Positions 33,965 to 47,325 of a DNA stretch of 64,000 bases are shown here, in pieces; positions within the stretch are counted from its first letter, which is position 1, and every line of letters begins with the position of its first letter. Made by a program: the position numbers and the translations under genes. The notes below the pieces were generated by a model. The model was given only the letters and a program-made list of their open reading frames with translations. It had not been told where the DNA came from and ran no database searches. This DNA comes from Polydactylus sextarius (Eukaryota; Chordata; Actinopteri; Polynemidae), in NCBI GenBank assembly GCA_016801845.1, contig CM028918.1, positions 19,817,001-19,881,000 of the forward strand. The letters are read 5' to 3'.

Positions 33965-36370
33965 TAAACACACGTGATATATATGTATTGGGCTGCTGAT
34001 TGTTGATTTTGGTCTAAGGGAAGGTCATAATCCCACAGGACCATGACAGCCCATCGGTAAACAATGTCATTCCGACAGAAAATAAAAGGAGACCATTGGC
34101 TTGTACAGTGCAATCTTTCCTTTTCTTATGGGTTTTTAAGTGTTCGTCTTACTGAAAAAAGACTTAACATCAAATGGGAGAAAAACTATATAGAAAATGA
34201 TTGAGACATAATGAGTTAAGTCTTTGTTTTCCTGAAACATAAAATCAACAAACAGCAAAGTTAGAAGCTGCTTGAATTAAGACAGATGACAGCAGTTATT
34301 ATCTTGCGCTGCAATATTTATGTCTAAATGTCTCCTATTATCTTGTGACTTATAATGTGCTTTTAGTCTTAGATCTTTTTCCATTATGTGTCAGTTCTTT
34401 TTATGTTGTCGAAACAACTAAACAACCAAACATCAAATTTTGATGTTGCTTCTTCTCCTCCTTTCATATCTCATCTTTTTCCTGATGTTGCTGTTGAAAA
34501 GAGGTTCTCCACATTTTAATTTTTCATCATATCCGTGTTACGGTTTATGCTGCTAATGGTGTCATTGAACATACAAATGACTTACAGTTTTGGGTTTAAA
34601 AGTCTGTGGCATAATGCGAGCCTAATGACCAAGTGTTGTGTGGGAGTGTTAGCTGTGAGCCAGAGCTTGTTAGTGATGTTGCTCTGACACATGCATTGTG
34701 TAGTTGATCTCCTCACTGCGTCGTAGTTGACTGAGACAGACCCTGAAAAGAGGACGAAGAAGCTCAGGGGACTGCAGCAGCAAAGAAAAGGCTTTCAAGC
34801 GAATCTAATGGTGGAGGAAGAAATCAACATATACAGTGTACAGCACGGCCCAGCGACGAGCGACTGCTATTCATGGCTCACTGCTACGTGTGGGCCTGTG
34901 TTCTGCAGCTGCTATCCTGACTGCACCACATGGTGTCTTACTATAACGCTGAAAACTGCCTTGGCATATTACCTGCACATGTGTATCGGTTCATAGTATC
35001 AGGAGAACTAGATTCCTAGGTGATACTCTGTGTTATCAGAGACTTGTGTTAACGGCTATTTTAATCATAGGTTATTGAATCAAGAATCGTCGCAGTGCGG
35101 AGCAACCAAACATCACTGTGATATAATACTATAATACTAGAGGTGGAGCAGGAACTGTAGAAACTGGTGGTGGTAGAGAGCTTTAAAGCGAATTCAGTTA
35201 ATTGTCCTCATCATTGGTTTCATGACGTGATCAAATTGGAGATGTTGAATTATACAGAGGAGTTTAATAGTGTTGCCTCCTTCTTCACTCTCTTTGTTAC
35301 AGATCAATGTGGATAATCCACTTCATTCATCAACCATGGCAGGCACCTAATAATCCCACTAACTTAACTCCTTGGTAATTTGATGTTACCAACAGCTGAA
35401 CAAACTCGAGTGAACAAGTTAATTCATCTTGCTTTACCTTTAAAACTGTGGATGTCAAACAGCTCCTCTGCTATGTTCGTGTCAGCATCAACTCTTCTCA
35501 GACAAATCATTAACTGAGTGGTTTCAGATGAGTCTGTGCTTTTATCAGGCTAATGAAAAAAAAATCTATATTCACACCTCTGTCTCCAGTTGCCTCTTAA
35601 TCTCTGATGACGTTCAATTAACCGTTATAAAGTCAACCACCCAAGGAGGTTTATCATGTTCAACAATTAACAAGATCACTTTGTCACTTGCTCTGGTCAT
35701 GTTTTCATTTGACTCACACCTCCCACAAGAGCTACTGTTGTGAGGCCACGGTAGTTTGAAGTTGAGAGTAACAACTGCAAGCTGCTGTGGTTAAGGTGGT
35801 TAAGGTAACAGTCTCTTGTCAAATTAGGCAAACACAGTTATGTCAGTTTTCACTGAAAAAATACAACAACCATCTCTCTTGGCAGGTCCCAGTTTCAACT
35901 TTGCTCCTTTTATTTACTCTTGTCATGGCAGATATTAGCGGGTCACAGCAGGTTCATACGGTCAGATAGAGTTCAAGGTGTTGCCACCATGATGTGAATA
36001 CATTTTCAACCTGTAGGATTTATTCATTGTTATACAGTGCTGGTGGGACATAAATAATACATTTTAAGACGGATGCTGCAGGCCATCTAAAATCCGACGG
36101 GCCATGAACGGCCCCCGGGACGGACTTTGGACATGTGAAGTGGAGATGAGCCAGGATGAACAGTAGCCAGTGTGTGTTCTCTATTGATGGACTTGATAAA
36201 TGCAGGTCAAATAGATGGATACCATACCTGGATGAAAAAACAGAGGGATGGCATAGGAAAACATAGTTATTGATCTAATTTGTGATAATATAACCTGATT
36301 CAGAACATGTTTTGGGAGATATATTAGGAATAAAACTGCATAGTGAATCATTTGAAACTCACACACTGCT
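33965..36370. other. No gene seen
   Basis: The 89-codon plus-strand frame at 34727-34996 contains a Cys-rich stretch (CGPVFCSCYPDCTTWC), but has no splice or domain support. GGACGGACTTTGGACATGTG near 36118-36137 resembles the terminus of old hAT-type repeats (GCACTTTGGACACCCCTG); this is too short to be sure. Confidence 0.45.
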
Positions 36371-36374
36371 GGCC

Positions 36375-36480
36375 ATGGCAGACGTTTACAAAATGGCACA
36401 GTGGTGACATGATTATCTCCTAACAGGAGGGAGTTTGTGGGTTTGAACCTGGCTGGGGACATTCTGTGTGGTTGTGAGTT
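36375..36480 (-). repeat. Degraded teleost repeat, opposite orientation
   Basis: GTTTACAAAATGGCACAGTG, then AGGGAGTTTGTGGGTTTGAA and CCTGGCTGGGGACATTCTGT matches the antisense start of the GGGCAAT-family repeat (GCACGGTGG-GTAGTGGTTAGCAC then GGTTCGAACC-GG-TGTG). Confidence 0.55.
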
Positions 36481-36534
36481 TAGATTTTTGTGTTTATATA
36501 TTTATATACATCTATACATATATTTGTCAGACAC

Positions 36535-36760
36535 CTAATACTTCTATCCATTTCTGTTAGCTCTTTAGGGTCACAGGTGCTGCTGGAGCCAGTCCCAGCT
36601 GACTTTCATTACACCCACGAGAGGTCTATAACAGGGTTTACATATATAGACAGCCAACCACACACTCTCATTCACACCTACGGGCAATTTAATCAATGAG
36701 GATAACCTACATGTCTCTGGACTGTGAGAGGAAACACACTCAGAATGTGCACATTCAACA
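36535..36760 (+). repeat. Teleost dispersed repeat (CACACCTACGGGCAAT family)
   Basis: Contains TATCCATTTCTGTTAGCTCT, GGAGCCAGTCCCAGCTGACT, CACACTCTCATTCACACCTA, CGGGCAATTTAATCAATGAG and CATGTCTCTGGACTGTGAGA, the conserved order of this family. The adjacent 36375-36480 piece is in the opposite orientation, giving a head-to-head pair. Confidence 0.85.
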
Positions 36761-36764
36761 CAGT

Positions 36765-39480
36765 GAATATACTCTCATCAAATTACAACTGCCAGTTTTT
36801 AGTGGAGTTTAATTAAGTAGTTGAGCCACGTTAGAGTATCTGTGGTTGGGAATCATTGCTGTAATAAGTATTTAAGTATTAAATTCATGGCTTGCCAAGC
36901 TGTCCAGACCCAGAGGCAGCAAAGAGGCCATAAATAATGATGCTTATGTCACTGTAATTTTATTCAGATGACTGTGAAATGATTGTTGCTTACCTCAACT
37001 TCCTGTGTTTATTGTAGAGCAGGCTGCAGCATTTCCTTCAGGGATGAGTGTGGCAGGGCTGCTGAGGTACCTCTGACACACTTTTGGAGTCCAGCGGTGT
37101 TTGTGACACAGTCATTTCATCATTTTTGCCGACATATCACTAAGGACGGTCCCAGGGATTAGTTCCTTTCCCCTGATGCAGTGGCCTGGCATCCAGCCCT
37201 GAGTCGGCTGCCAGCTTCCTGGTGTTGGCCCAGATCAACACAGTGTGTTTAATTCAGTAAATGAAGGATCAGAGGGGCAGAATTACCCTCTGTGTGTTGA
37301 TATATCTCAGGTCAGGATGCTTACACATTCACACAGAACACAGCAGTTGTGAAGTAATTGTACATTGCCCTGTATACAGTACACAAGGTTTGATGGATGA
37401 TGGGGTTTCTCTGTAATCTATATAATATGATACTAGTGAAATGTAATGTAGTATTAGTTATTAATATAAATATTATTATGTATTATTTAATATTAGCAGT
37501 GAAGCCACCTGTATCTACATTACTGTGCACTAATGTAGATTAACCTTAAAAATAAATAACTTTACTTAAACTAAAAGACACACATTGAAGTGGTGTACTG
37601 TCTCAGCTGAGAACAGAGAGAAAAATATCTGGCAGATGGTGCATTCATGTGGTGTCTGAATTATCAGAAAAATTAGTTCTCCAATGACCAATGACTCCTG
37701 ACTTCAGTTGAATCTATAACAACGATTGGTTGTCCTCAAGGCAACAGATAGACTGCCGCTGTTCCCTGCTGTTGTTCTTTGTGTGTCGACTTATAAATAT
37801 ACATAAACAAACCAAGCCTTTTTCTGCTTCAATATTCTTTTTGATCTAAGTCAGCACATTGCACATTTTTCTCCTCCTGTTTAAAATAAGACCTCTGTGG
37901 GGCCCCGGCTCTTTAAATGACGGGGGAGGTAATCTGGGAGTCAGGGAGGGACACAGAACACTAATGCAGCTCAATGCATTAAACATTGCACAGCAGGGTT
38001 TCCATTAAATACATGCAAACTGTACCACCAGGGCAGAGATGTCGTCCTCCTCTACTACCTCCTGCCTGACATTGCCTCTGTAGCTGGTGACAATGGGTGG
38101 GTGATGCAGTCCGTCACACAGAAAAATGGAACATGTCCCTGACAGAGCTAGAGAGCCGAAATACAGAGTTTATATTTAAATCAGTTTTTCCTGTAATAAG
38201 GGGATAAAAGGCCAAATGGTGTCTGAAGTAAACATGTATCCAGTGTTCTTACAAGGATCTGTACAAAATAAAAGAATAACTTTATATAAGTCAGATGCTT
38301 ATCCAACCAACATATTTCCCATAAATATGGCCACTGTGACACAATGAGTCCCAAAGATGTGTGGAAATGAAGACATTTGATGAGAACACACAGCATGCCA
38401 TTAGAAACAGATTAACACATCACAATGTGATATTGTTTCACCGTCTGATGATTAAATCTCACGGCATTAAAGTCATCTTGATAAAAGGCAGCCTAATGAA
38501 TAATTCTCTCATATGTCCTACGGCTATGTTGATTACAAACTACTTAAGTGCTCCTGAAGACATGCAGGGTGTTTTAGTGACTAATTGACTCGGCAGTGAG
38601 GACTAGTTAATGTGCTGAAGGCCTGAACTGACTGTGAAGCAATGACGTTAAAGTAAAATTGACTCAGCATTTCCAGACCTCCTCACATACTTTCCATATG
38701 AAATATTCATTATTATATTTGTAGCAGTGATTCCTGTGAGCAGCTTGGCACTTTTCATATACTGCTCCAATAGAATATTTATAACTGTTTTTTGTGTAAA
38801 ACTTAAACAGAGTTTGCTGAATTAAACATGGATTTAACAGAAATGCCGGAGCTGGAGGGAAACATCAAGAGAATACAAATCACCTCCAGCCTCATGGTCA
38901 AATCCCATCGGATCGTTTGCCTGCTGCTATTTTTGTCTCATTAACATTGAAAAACACTTGTGAGGTTTCCTGGTTGGCAGAAGTGCTACAACTCCTAATA
39001 TCTCTGAAGGCATGGCACACACAACCACAGTGCTCCAGCTTGATTTACACACACTTATACAGAGTGTACTACACAAGTGTGTAACAATGACAAAGGTGCT
39101 CAGGCCCGAGGAGTTGTCTGGCCTCAGGAGGAGCGGAGGCTGAGGGAGGGAGTATGGTGATGGAGCAGGTGATGTTGTGAGTGAGTCTACTTATGGAAAC
39201 TTTGTGAGTGAGATGGAAAGAAAGATGTTTAAGTGGAAGTGTTGTTGGACAGGAATCAAATGTTGTGACATGGTCATGCCAGAAGAGTGAGTGAGCAGGT
39301 GGACATCAGACTCCTGACTTTACTGCAGTTTAAAAAGGACTTTGGATGATAGACCAGAAAGAACACATTTGCAGTCGTCAATTTAGGATGTGAAGACGGC
39401 ACAAATCCAAAGTCTCAGCAGCAATAAATGAATGGGATGGAGATAAGGACGCAATAGAAGCACATTCATGCTCAGTGGCT
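36765..39480. other. No gene seen
   Basis: No exon, RNA gene or mobile element could be recognised. Confidence 0.45.
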
Positions 39481-39484
39481 GGTA

Positions 39485-39612
39485 ACACTTCACAGTATAA
39501 TTGTTTGTTATAACTGGGGTGTAGACAGACAGAGCCCAGCTCAAGTTCCAACCCATAAGCTTCTTGCTGTCAGACTAAAACATTAACCACTCCACCACTG
39601 CGCTGCCCAGCG
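39485..39612 (+). repeat. Fragment of teleost repeat, terminal part
   Basis: TTCCAACCCATAAGCTTCTT, GCTGTCAGACTAAAACATTA and ACCACTCCACCACTGCGCTG CCC-like ending match the last part of the GGGCAAT-family repeat (CTTCTTGCTGTGAGGCGACA-GTGCTAACCACTACACCACCGTGC). Confidence 0.65.
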
Positions 39613-39614
39613 AT

Positions 39615-41646
39615 GTGATATATAGTTTATGGGCAAACCTGAAAATAGAAACCTGATATCAAAGGTAGGTCAGTGTTAGACAGTATAACACTTTAACAAT
39701 AACTTTATACACTTTTTAAATCAGATGTTTTTAAGATAAAACGTATAGCCTCAGTGGATATGAGTGCATTATATGTGTGTAATCAATAATAATAAGGTAT
39801 TTTTGAAGAGATTATATTTTTGCCGCTAGCCTGCTACAAATTACACTCTCAAGATTCTCACTGTCCGGTTTTCTTCTCCTCTTGTTTAGTTTTTTATCAG
39901 ACAGAAACATACACTTGCTTCTTTTTTGAAATTATGAACGTTGCAGTGCTAGTGGGCGGAGTCTCATTATGGAGCTCTAATGACAGTGTTGTTGTAGTTT
40001 CCTGCACATGACTGATTAAAGACACCAGAGGGGTGCTAACAGGGGTAACTGTTGTTAATGTGGATTACGTACATAATCAGCCGTCCTCAGAGCCCCCCTT
40101 TAAACACGGGGCTCTCCGACTGCTTTTCCCACCCTTTTCTGTTGGTGCTAATTGTTGGGGACAAAACATTTGACAATCACGTTACTGGAGAGTTTTCGCC
40201 AGCGGTCTATGAACCATAACCCATGCTTATGTTTTAGTGTTACATGACCTCCAGCAGCTGAAGCAATTATGATGGGTCAGGTCATATAGTATGTGGGGCA
40301 ACGGTCCACAGGGGGCTGCCGTGTATGAACGGTTGACAAAACAAAATACATTTTATTTCCCATGTGATTCTAATTCTGTTCCACAACGTTAACCTCATAT
40401 TTGCTATTGTAGCTCTATCATAAAGGTCATCTAACCTTAATCAAGTACTTATTTTGACCCAAATCACAATGTGCTCCTAAACCTGTCAAACAAGTTTTTG
40501 TGCCTGGACGTTTCCATGATTTTAACCTGTTTATTATAGAAACCAGTACACCTGCCATTCCTAGGAGCTGTATAGGAGCAAACGACAAATAATAATTATA
40601 TGTTCATGTATTTGTGTCAAATGTTGTGTTTTCAAATCATTCAGCCAAACTAAATTACATGTTTTCATACCTGTGAAGACATGGGATTATTTTCTTTACT
40701 CAATATCATCTTTAAGAGATGATATTGTGGAGATACAGTGAAAAAGCAGACAGTAAATACCAGCTTAAAGAAGTGGACAGCTCGTGTTAACATCGATTTG
40801 ACTCAGTGACCGGTCGAGATGTTTGTGTAAACAAACAAGTCAAACTCAATGACAGCCTTTGAGGAGAAAATGTCTGAAAGTCAGTCACCCTCCTCATTCA
40901 CATGAGTCATAGAACAGCAGAGAGTTGGATCAGAGAGACACTGAGGTGAAGCGAGGAGGAGATATGATGACAGGCTTTAACGCTTCTTTCAAGTGTTGTC
41001 ATTCAAATCAAACAGAAACACTATGATTTCAGACATGACCTGGTGATGATATCATGTACTAACTTCTTGGTTTGAAGCTGAACTGAAGCCATATTGATCC
41101 AGATGTCTCAGTTACTGTTACAACCACTTTTATCCTTTTGTCTTTTTCCTGTGACTCCATCAGAATTACATCCCTCCATCACTTGAGTAAACCTTCATGA
41201 AGTTGATCTTTTTGGATTTAAATATTAAAATATATAATATTGAAATAACAGCATCAGTGAGTGACCAGGTGATAAACCGGGCGTGTAAGGATCATTTTAT
41301 TCTTTCCACATTTGATGAATGTATATATGTGACTTCCTGTTTACATTTCTGTGAACATTTATTTGAAGCTTGAGTGTTGTGCATGCAGTATCCTATAGAG
41401 GCTGTTCTATCTCACTGGATAAACACAAATGTTCATCCATCTTGTGGTGTGGTGTATTTACTGTGTTTTTACCTTCTCTGTAACACAATCTGCTGATGCT
41501 CGTGTACTGAAACACGTCAGGTGAACACCGAACATTCAGTGATCATTTGAGTGTCTGGTTTATGGTGAAGCAGTGGACACATAAATGGACACACTTAAAC
41601 CATTCATTTGTCATAGAATTAGCTTCATAGCTTCAAAAATGTAGGA

Positions 41647-41677
<31 letters not shown>

Positions 41678-41998
41678 TCCTCTTAATATATACAGTCTGA
41701 TTCATATTTTCATAGCCAGGCGTAGTGACACCGCTGTGAAGAATGTACTATATGTATCATATCAGACAAGATGGTGAAACAGTGTACCTCTGTCTTCTCT
41801 AGCGTGGAACCTCTGCCTGCAGAAAGCAGGTCATGTTATAAATAGCATTTAATACTACCCTCTGTACTCCTCTGTTCTTTAAATTAGCTATGTGTGTCTA
41901 CACTGTGGTTCTATAGTGGATCCATCTGCGCTGCATTAATTTGTATGAATTGTCCTCCATTCATTTTGTATATACATTTGCATATAACTGAGCTCAAT

Positions 41999-42000
<2 letters not shown>
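39615..42000. other. No gene seen; poly-T run
   Basis: A 28-bp T-rich run (one C) lies at 41647-41674. An 11-bp stem hairpin (CAATATCATCT/AGATGATATTG) occurs near 40692-40718. Nothing else was recognised. Confidence 0.45.

Positions 42001-42005
<5 letters not shown>

Positions 42006-42030
<25 letters not shown>
42006..42030. repeat. (CA)n microsatellite
   Basis: Twelve to thirteen uninterrupted CA units. Confidence 0.97.
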
Positions 42031-42059
42031 ATTATATACTCATATAACTTCTAATCACA

Positions 42060-42655
42060 AAATACTTTAAAGCACTTGCTAATAGTCATTTTTAATGGGA
42101 AGAAACCTACAGCAGAGCCTTTTTCATACAGGGCTTTATATGTAGGCATTTTGAGAGGATTTTGAATTATATTGTGGATGTAACAGGAAGCTGAAGTTCA
42201 TACAGTAGAAATATGATTCCTCTGTTCCTACTTCCTGCCAGGATTCATGCTGCAGCATTTTCGATCAAATGGAGGTTTTTGGAAGTTAGGTAGATTAATT
42301 CCCGGAACACTGTACTGTAGTCCAGTCGAGAGGTACCGCACACATGAACATCTCGTCATTCTTTTTGAGACAGGATGTGTCTTCTGAGGGGCTGTCCTGG
42401 AGACTTTTCTTATATGAGTGACAAAGGACAAGTTGAAAATAACTCACAAGTTCCTTGTAAGTTCCTCACAATAAATCAGGAGGCTGAGGTAATGTCATGC
42501 AGAGTAGCTATATTATCAAAAAATGATTTTAACCAGTTTTGTCTGAGCTTAGGAGTAAGAAATATCAGGCCAGGTTATGTCTTTAAGACAATCCTGAAGT
42601 GTCACAACCTGATTAGGTTCATCTGGCTATATATAATTTGGTGTTATCAAAAATA
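42060..42655 (+). repeat. Degraded high-copy teleost repeat (CAATTCAATT family), middle part
   Basis: Carries CTTCCTGCCAGGATTCATGC, TGCAGCATTTTCGATCAAAT, ACTGTACTGTAGTCCAGTCG, GAGACAGGATGTGTCTTCTG, TTTGTCTGAGCTTAGGAGTA and ATGTCTTTAAGACAATCCTG in the order of the long fish repeat. The same repeat family contributes the pieces at 12211, 21531, 47061 and 58535. A 93-codon open frame across it is incidental. Confidence 0.8.
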
Positions 42656-43259
42656 AAACAGAATTTGATTCTAAGAATGTGTCAAAGCACATGGGTACAA
42701 TATAAACATTTTAGAACAAAAAATACATTTATTAAATTCAAACACGGTGGTAATAGTCTTTCAATAAAAACAAAATGCAATTAAAACAGACTGAACAAAT
42801 GAAGTTGAATAAATGATGACAAGCATGAAACTTGTGACTTGTCACAGGATGAGAACATCACATCCATGTGGAGCAACGAGGAAAATGACAATGAAAAATT
42901 AAAGACTGTTTTCTGAAATTCAGATGATATTTGCTCCGAATTTTTGTAATTTGAAACTTAAATTGGCAGGAAAAAAAATGATACAACTGGTGCTGTTGTC
43001 ATCTGTGAAGGGGTATATGTTTCAACATAAGTGATCATTATAGCAATAGTTTGGTGTGTGTTGAGGGGTGTGACTGGGGGAAGGGGTTATCTCCCTACAA
43101 GTACAGTATGTTATCTGTTGTCTCCTGTATGCATGGAAATTATCTTGTTTTCGTGTGTTTTTCGAATCCCATCTATTATAATTCAACTTGTCCATCATAT
43201 TTCCCCCTGAGGGAAACACAAATAGTGCATATGTGCGTGTTTGTCCTAAATGCTTCATC

Positions 43260-43397
43260 ATGACGGCTGCTCTCAAGGCAGGAATGCTGTGCCTTTTTGC
43301 TGCCTTGCTGTTGTTTATAGAAGACACAAATGCAGAATGGGGTCAGGGCTTTGTAAAAGGAACGACTCTGGTGCTGCAACACAGGCATGCTGTCTAA
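43260..43397 (+). CDS. Possible small secreted peptide or signal-peptide first exon
   Basis: The 45-codon frame starts ATGACGGCTGCT (A at -3 is absent; context CATCATGA is moderate). It reads MTAALKAGMLCLFAALLLFI, then EDTNAEWGQGF and VKGTTLVLQHRHAV before TAA. Residues 1-25 have the shape of a classical signal peptide: a Lys near the start, a Leu/Ala-rich core and a likely cleavage after NA. If a GGCTTT|GTAAAA donor is used, this would be a first exon ending at EWGQGF. No family was recognised, and no second exon was identified. Signal-peptide-like frames arise by chance in long non-coding DNA, so this is tentative. Confidence 0.28.
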   Translation: MTAALKAGMLCLFAALLLFIEDTNAEWGQGFVKGTTLVLQHRHAV

Positions 43398-43399
43398 AA

Positions 43400-46070
43400 T
43401 GACGCACATTCACCTTGATGTAATGTGTGAATCAAGATGATGTGACAAAGCTGACAAAGCAAAATTGGAAAAGGGCAGTCAGCAATGTTAAAAACTGGAG
43501 AGCTGCAGCTGATTCTAATGATTTTTTATATCAGAGGTTAGTTGTGCTCCAATGTGTCTGAATCCAGCGACACAGTCCACTGCATTCGATCAATATTTCA
43601 CTATTACACACACGTTTTTAGGCATGCTGCTACTGACACAACTTTACCCTTTAGATATTGAAATGAACCCCAGATATTGAATTTGAACCCAGGAACTAGA
43701 CATTTTTCAAAACTAAGCAATTTGGTCAACCTCATAACAGTATTTAAACCCAATAGGGATCAATACAGTAGGTAGGTTTAGGATCATGTGATGTATGGCT
43801 GCCCTGTTAACTACTCTAACCTTGTCTTGTGGGATGCAGTCTTTCTGAAGTGATGTTCACGTATGTGCAGTGCAGCAGCTTATCTGAAGATTTTTGTCCA
43901 ATATATCTTGTTATAGAGAACAGGATGGAGTTAGGTGACCGTTCAGTAGTAGTATAGTACTAATAGTAGTAATTCAGCAGATCTAACTTAATGTTAAATC
44001 TGCCTTTCACTTCTTTGCCTCTCCCTCTAACTTTGTGTGGGCATCACCACAGGACTGCACTTCCTGTATTTCATTCTAGAAGATCTTTACCTTGTTATTG
44101 TCTACCAGTACCATGCCCTAGTTTATTTGGTAAATTTCTTCTGAAACTTTAGTTTAATTTGCACAAGACCAAAATATTACAAAACAAGCAAATACAATTT
44201 TCTTGATCTTTATATATATGGAAAACATTTGCTTTCATGCTCAGTCGCCTGTGCTGATTCCATATTTATACATAATTTCCCTCCAATGTAATTACAGCCA
44301 TTAGGTCTCTGTCAGGGTGTAGCAATGCCAAAAGAAGTTGACAGCCTCTGCACGCTTGCACAAGTTAATCACTACCCAGTTTCTTCATGTTTTTGTAGTC
44401 AAACAGGGAGCTTGCTACAGGCATGGGATTGTGGAAGAGCTTAATGATTGATTCTTGTTAATTATATCATTCACTACTGTTTGTAGTGAAGGAACATAAA
44501 AGTATAGTTTCCTTTTTTAAACTCGCTCTGTGTCTGTCATGTAGGATCACAAATGATAAACAAACTAATGATAGTAAAATATCAAAGTAACATAAGAGAC
44601 AAGTTTTTACAAGATTGAGCAGATCAACACGGCAAGTTTTAATTATTGCTTTTCACACCACAACTTCTCACACATCACATGACACTGCAGAGTCATTGAT
44701 GATGAATCTGAAGGACACATACATATTATACTTCTCCAGTCATGTCAAGCCATAGTATGTATATTAGGTAAACTGTCTTAAACTCAACTTGGGAGAAGTC
44801 TAACACATAACTGTAATGTCTAATGTACTGACATTCAACAGCCACGGCTGATGAACTTTCCAGGACAGATTTTAGAACAATTTTTGAGTTATTTATTGAG
44901 GGTTTTTTGTTTGTTTGGTTTTTGTTTTTTTTTATCTGAGGGCAGGGCAACATCCTTTAAATTCAGTACATAGTGAATTCATTGTTACTATTGTTACAGA
45001 ATAAAACGGCATCTTTTGGGCTTCAAATGTTCTTTGGGTTGCTGTGGAGGAATATTTGGGGAATTCTATTTTATTTTTCAAATGCATTTTTGGAGCTCAT
45101 CTAATTTACCACCTGTCTGCAACATTATCATTATATCCCCTTAGATACACTGATCTGAGAATGTAAACACGGCTGGAGAAGACTTATTTGAACACTCTGT
45201 ACACAACCTAAAAATAAATTGAACCGCTGAGTGAGTTCATTTTGGGTCCGTCAGGAATGATAAGCATGCATCTCACTCACATTAAAACTTCATGTGCACT
45301 TGCCGGTTTGCTGCTTGTTGTTAGTTGAATGGGCAAAGCAATGGGAGGCAATGAAGTGGAAAGTTAAGTGGATCTCGCCCTGCAGTCTGTAGGCCAAAAA
45401 AAACCTTAGAGCCTTTTCCCAAGTCACAGATACTTGTTTGTCCTGCAGCCAGTAACACACCGCAAGTGCAAACAACCTCACAGCTAATTCAACTAGTTAT
45501 CTTACTGCTCTTAATATTCCTCCAGTTGAATTCTTGGTTGCAAATGGATTCATTAATCTTAGCGTATCCTACACCTACAGAGATACAGAGGTATAATCAT
45601 GCAAGTGAGAGCACATTTGTCTTGGTGACACTGCTGCAGAGGAAGGTGTTTTTTACCTCATCATCAGTCTTGATGACATTCGCTGTTTGTTCTGAAGATA
45701 CCCTGTGTTAATGTGTTTAACATGTGTCAACTGTAAGACAGTTCAGTGGGTAAATTCACAATATATCTGGAGCATCCTTAGTGTCTATCATCCTTAGTAT
45801 TTTTAATCAGGACCAGGCTTTTCAAAATCAGTCTTTCACCTGCAGCAGCAGCATGTGTTTATCTCAGTGACCTGGGTTCTGCCTGTCAGCCTTCGTACAG
45901 GATTTATTTGGTGGATGTTTTTGTGGCCCGTTCATCATATAACAGGATGATGACAACCGAAGTCAAATGTGGAAAAAAAGAGGACTTCTGACTTCTGGCT
46001 CAGTTAAGACCTGACAGCAGATACCCCAAATAACACCAACAGCACCAAGACAGAGCTGGCACAAAAATTT
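43400..46070. other. No gene seen
   Basis: No recognisable exon or mobile element. Confidence 0.45.
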
Positions 46071-46074
46071 CCCC

Positions 46075-46148
46075 CAAAAAAAAAAAAAAAACACAAAAGG
46101 CTCTGATGATTCAGCACCAATGTTTTTTTTTTTTTTTTTTTTTTTTTT
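46075..46148. repeat. Poly-A run and poly-T run, 30 bp apart
   Basis: About 17 A residues (46075-46091) followed by an A/C-rich spacer and about 26 T residues (46123-46148). The two runs are complementary and could form a hairpin, or represent inverted retroposon tails. Confidence 0.9.
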
Positions 46149-47060
46149 GTTTTTTAAATCTTCTTGTCATCTGAGTGGTTGGAGCCTTTGGTAACAGCTC
46201 TCTCCTATTCTCCCCCTTATGTGGATTTTGTCCACTTTTTATTTATTCTACCTTTATTGCACCTTTTAATTTCAGCTCATTCAGTCATTGTCTCATTCAA
46301 TCATAGAGGAGGACGGACTCATCTGTATCCACTGCCATCAGAGCAGAGAACACCTCTATTGTTTACAGTTACACCATCTCTGTCTGACTGCTGCCTCACA
46401 TAACCTGACACCACCAGCTCATACACACCACTGGTAGATTTAGTGCCACTACGACTTCTGTCTATTATTGTCTAATCTTGAATCATTCTTCACTTTAATA
46501 ATGTATTATGATGTAATCTTTTTCTAATAGTCAAAGTACAGATTGTTTATTTAAATGATCAGAGTAACATATTTACAAGAACTCATCTCTACTGAATCTT
46601 CTGTTGAAGGTCTTTGGAATATGTCACTCTTTGGTAAATGTTTCATATTTAATCATGAGCAGGCTTTACATTATTTATTTGACGATCAGAGCTTTTCCAT
46701 ATTTCATATATATTTACATTGCGTTTCTACTCTGGCTGTGATGCTCATGATAAAGGCTGTTTCTTGTCGTTTCCCACATAAACAGCTGATGCGTGTGACT
46801 CTTGTGACGCAGCTTCAGTCTGACAGGCTGAGTAGAGATGTTGTTACCATGGCAGCAGTGACAACTCACCTGAATGGCTGCAGACAGTGAATGGCTCTCA
46901 CTGATGATTATTCATTTCCCAGCTGAAGGCCTGTGGATAAGCCTGACAGAGAAAGATGCACCACGGGCACATTATAATCCTAGAATCTGCTGTGGCTCGG
47001 AGAGCTTTGTATTTTAAAATCTGTTGGCTGGAAGAGCACAAGCCTCCTTATATGTGCATA

Positions 47061-47325
47061 TTCAATTCAATTTATTTGTATAGCATCAAATCACCAAATA
47101 CATTTATCTCAAAGGATTTCCAGGCCAAAGCAAAGAAAGAGACTAGGAATAGCAGTTCTATAGTGTTATATTTCAGCTCTGCCAGACTGGTTGCTTTTTA
47201 AAAGAATAACAGTAACCACAAGTGTGACAGTGGTATCAGTAATATCACAGCAGATGGTCTCTGGTCCTTCTTCCTGTCAGTACTCATCCTGAAGCATTTT
47301 CGATCAACTGGGTTTTTTTTTTTTT
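47061..47325 (+). repeat. Degraded high-copy teleost repeat (CAATTCAATT family), 5-prime end joined to middle part
   Basis: Starts TTCAATTCAATTTATTTGTA TAGCATCAAATC. After a deletion it shows TTCTTCCTGTCAGTACTCAT and CCTGAAGCATTTTCGATCAA, the same landmark found at 42240. Confidence 0.8.

Noticed and set aside
34727..34996. 89-codon frame with several cysteines
   Set aside because: No matching secreted or zinc-finger family and no splice evidence.
36433..36452. GGGTTTGAACCTGG box-B-like motif as a tRNA or SINE promoter
   Set aside because: Part of the teleost repeat; no cloverleaf or box A at the right distance.
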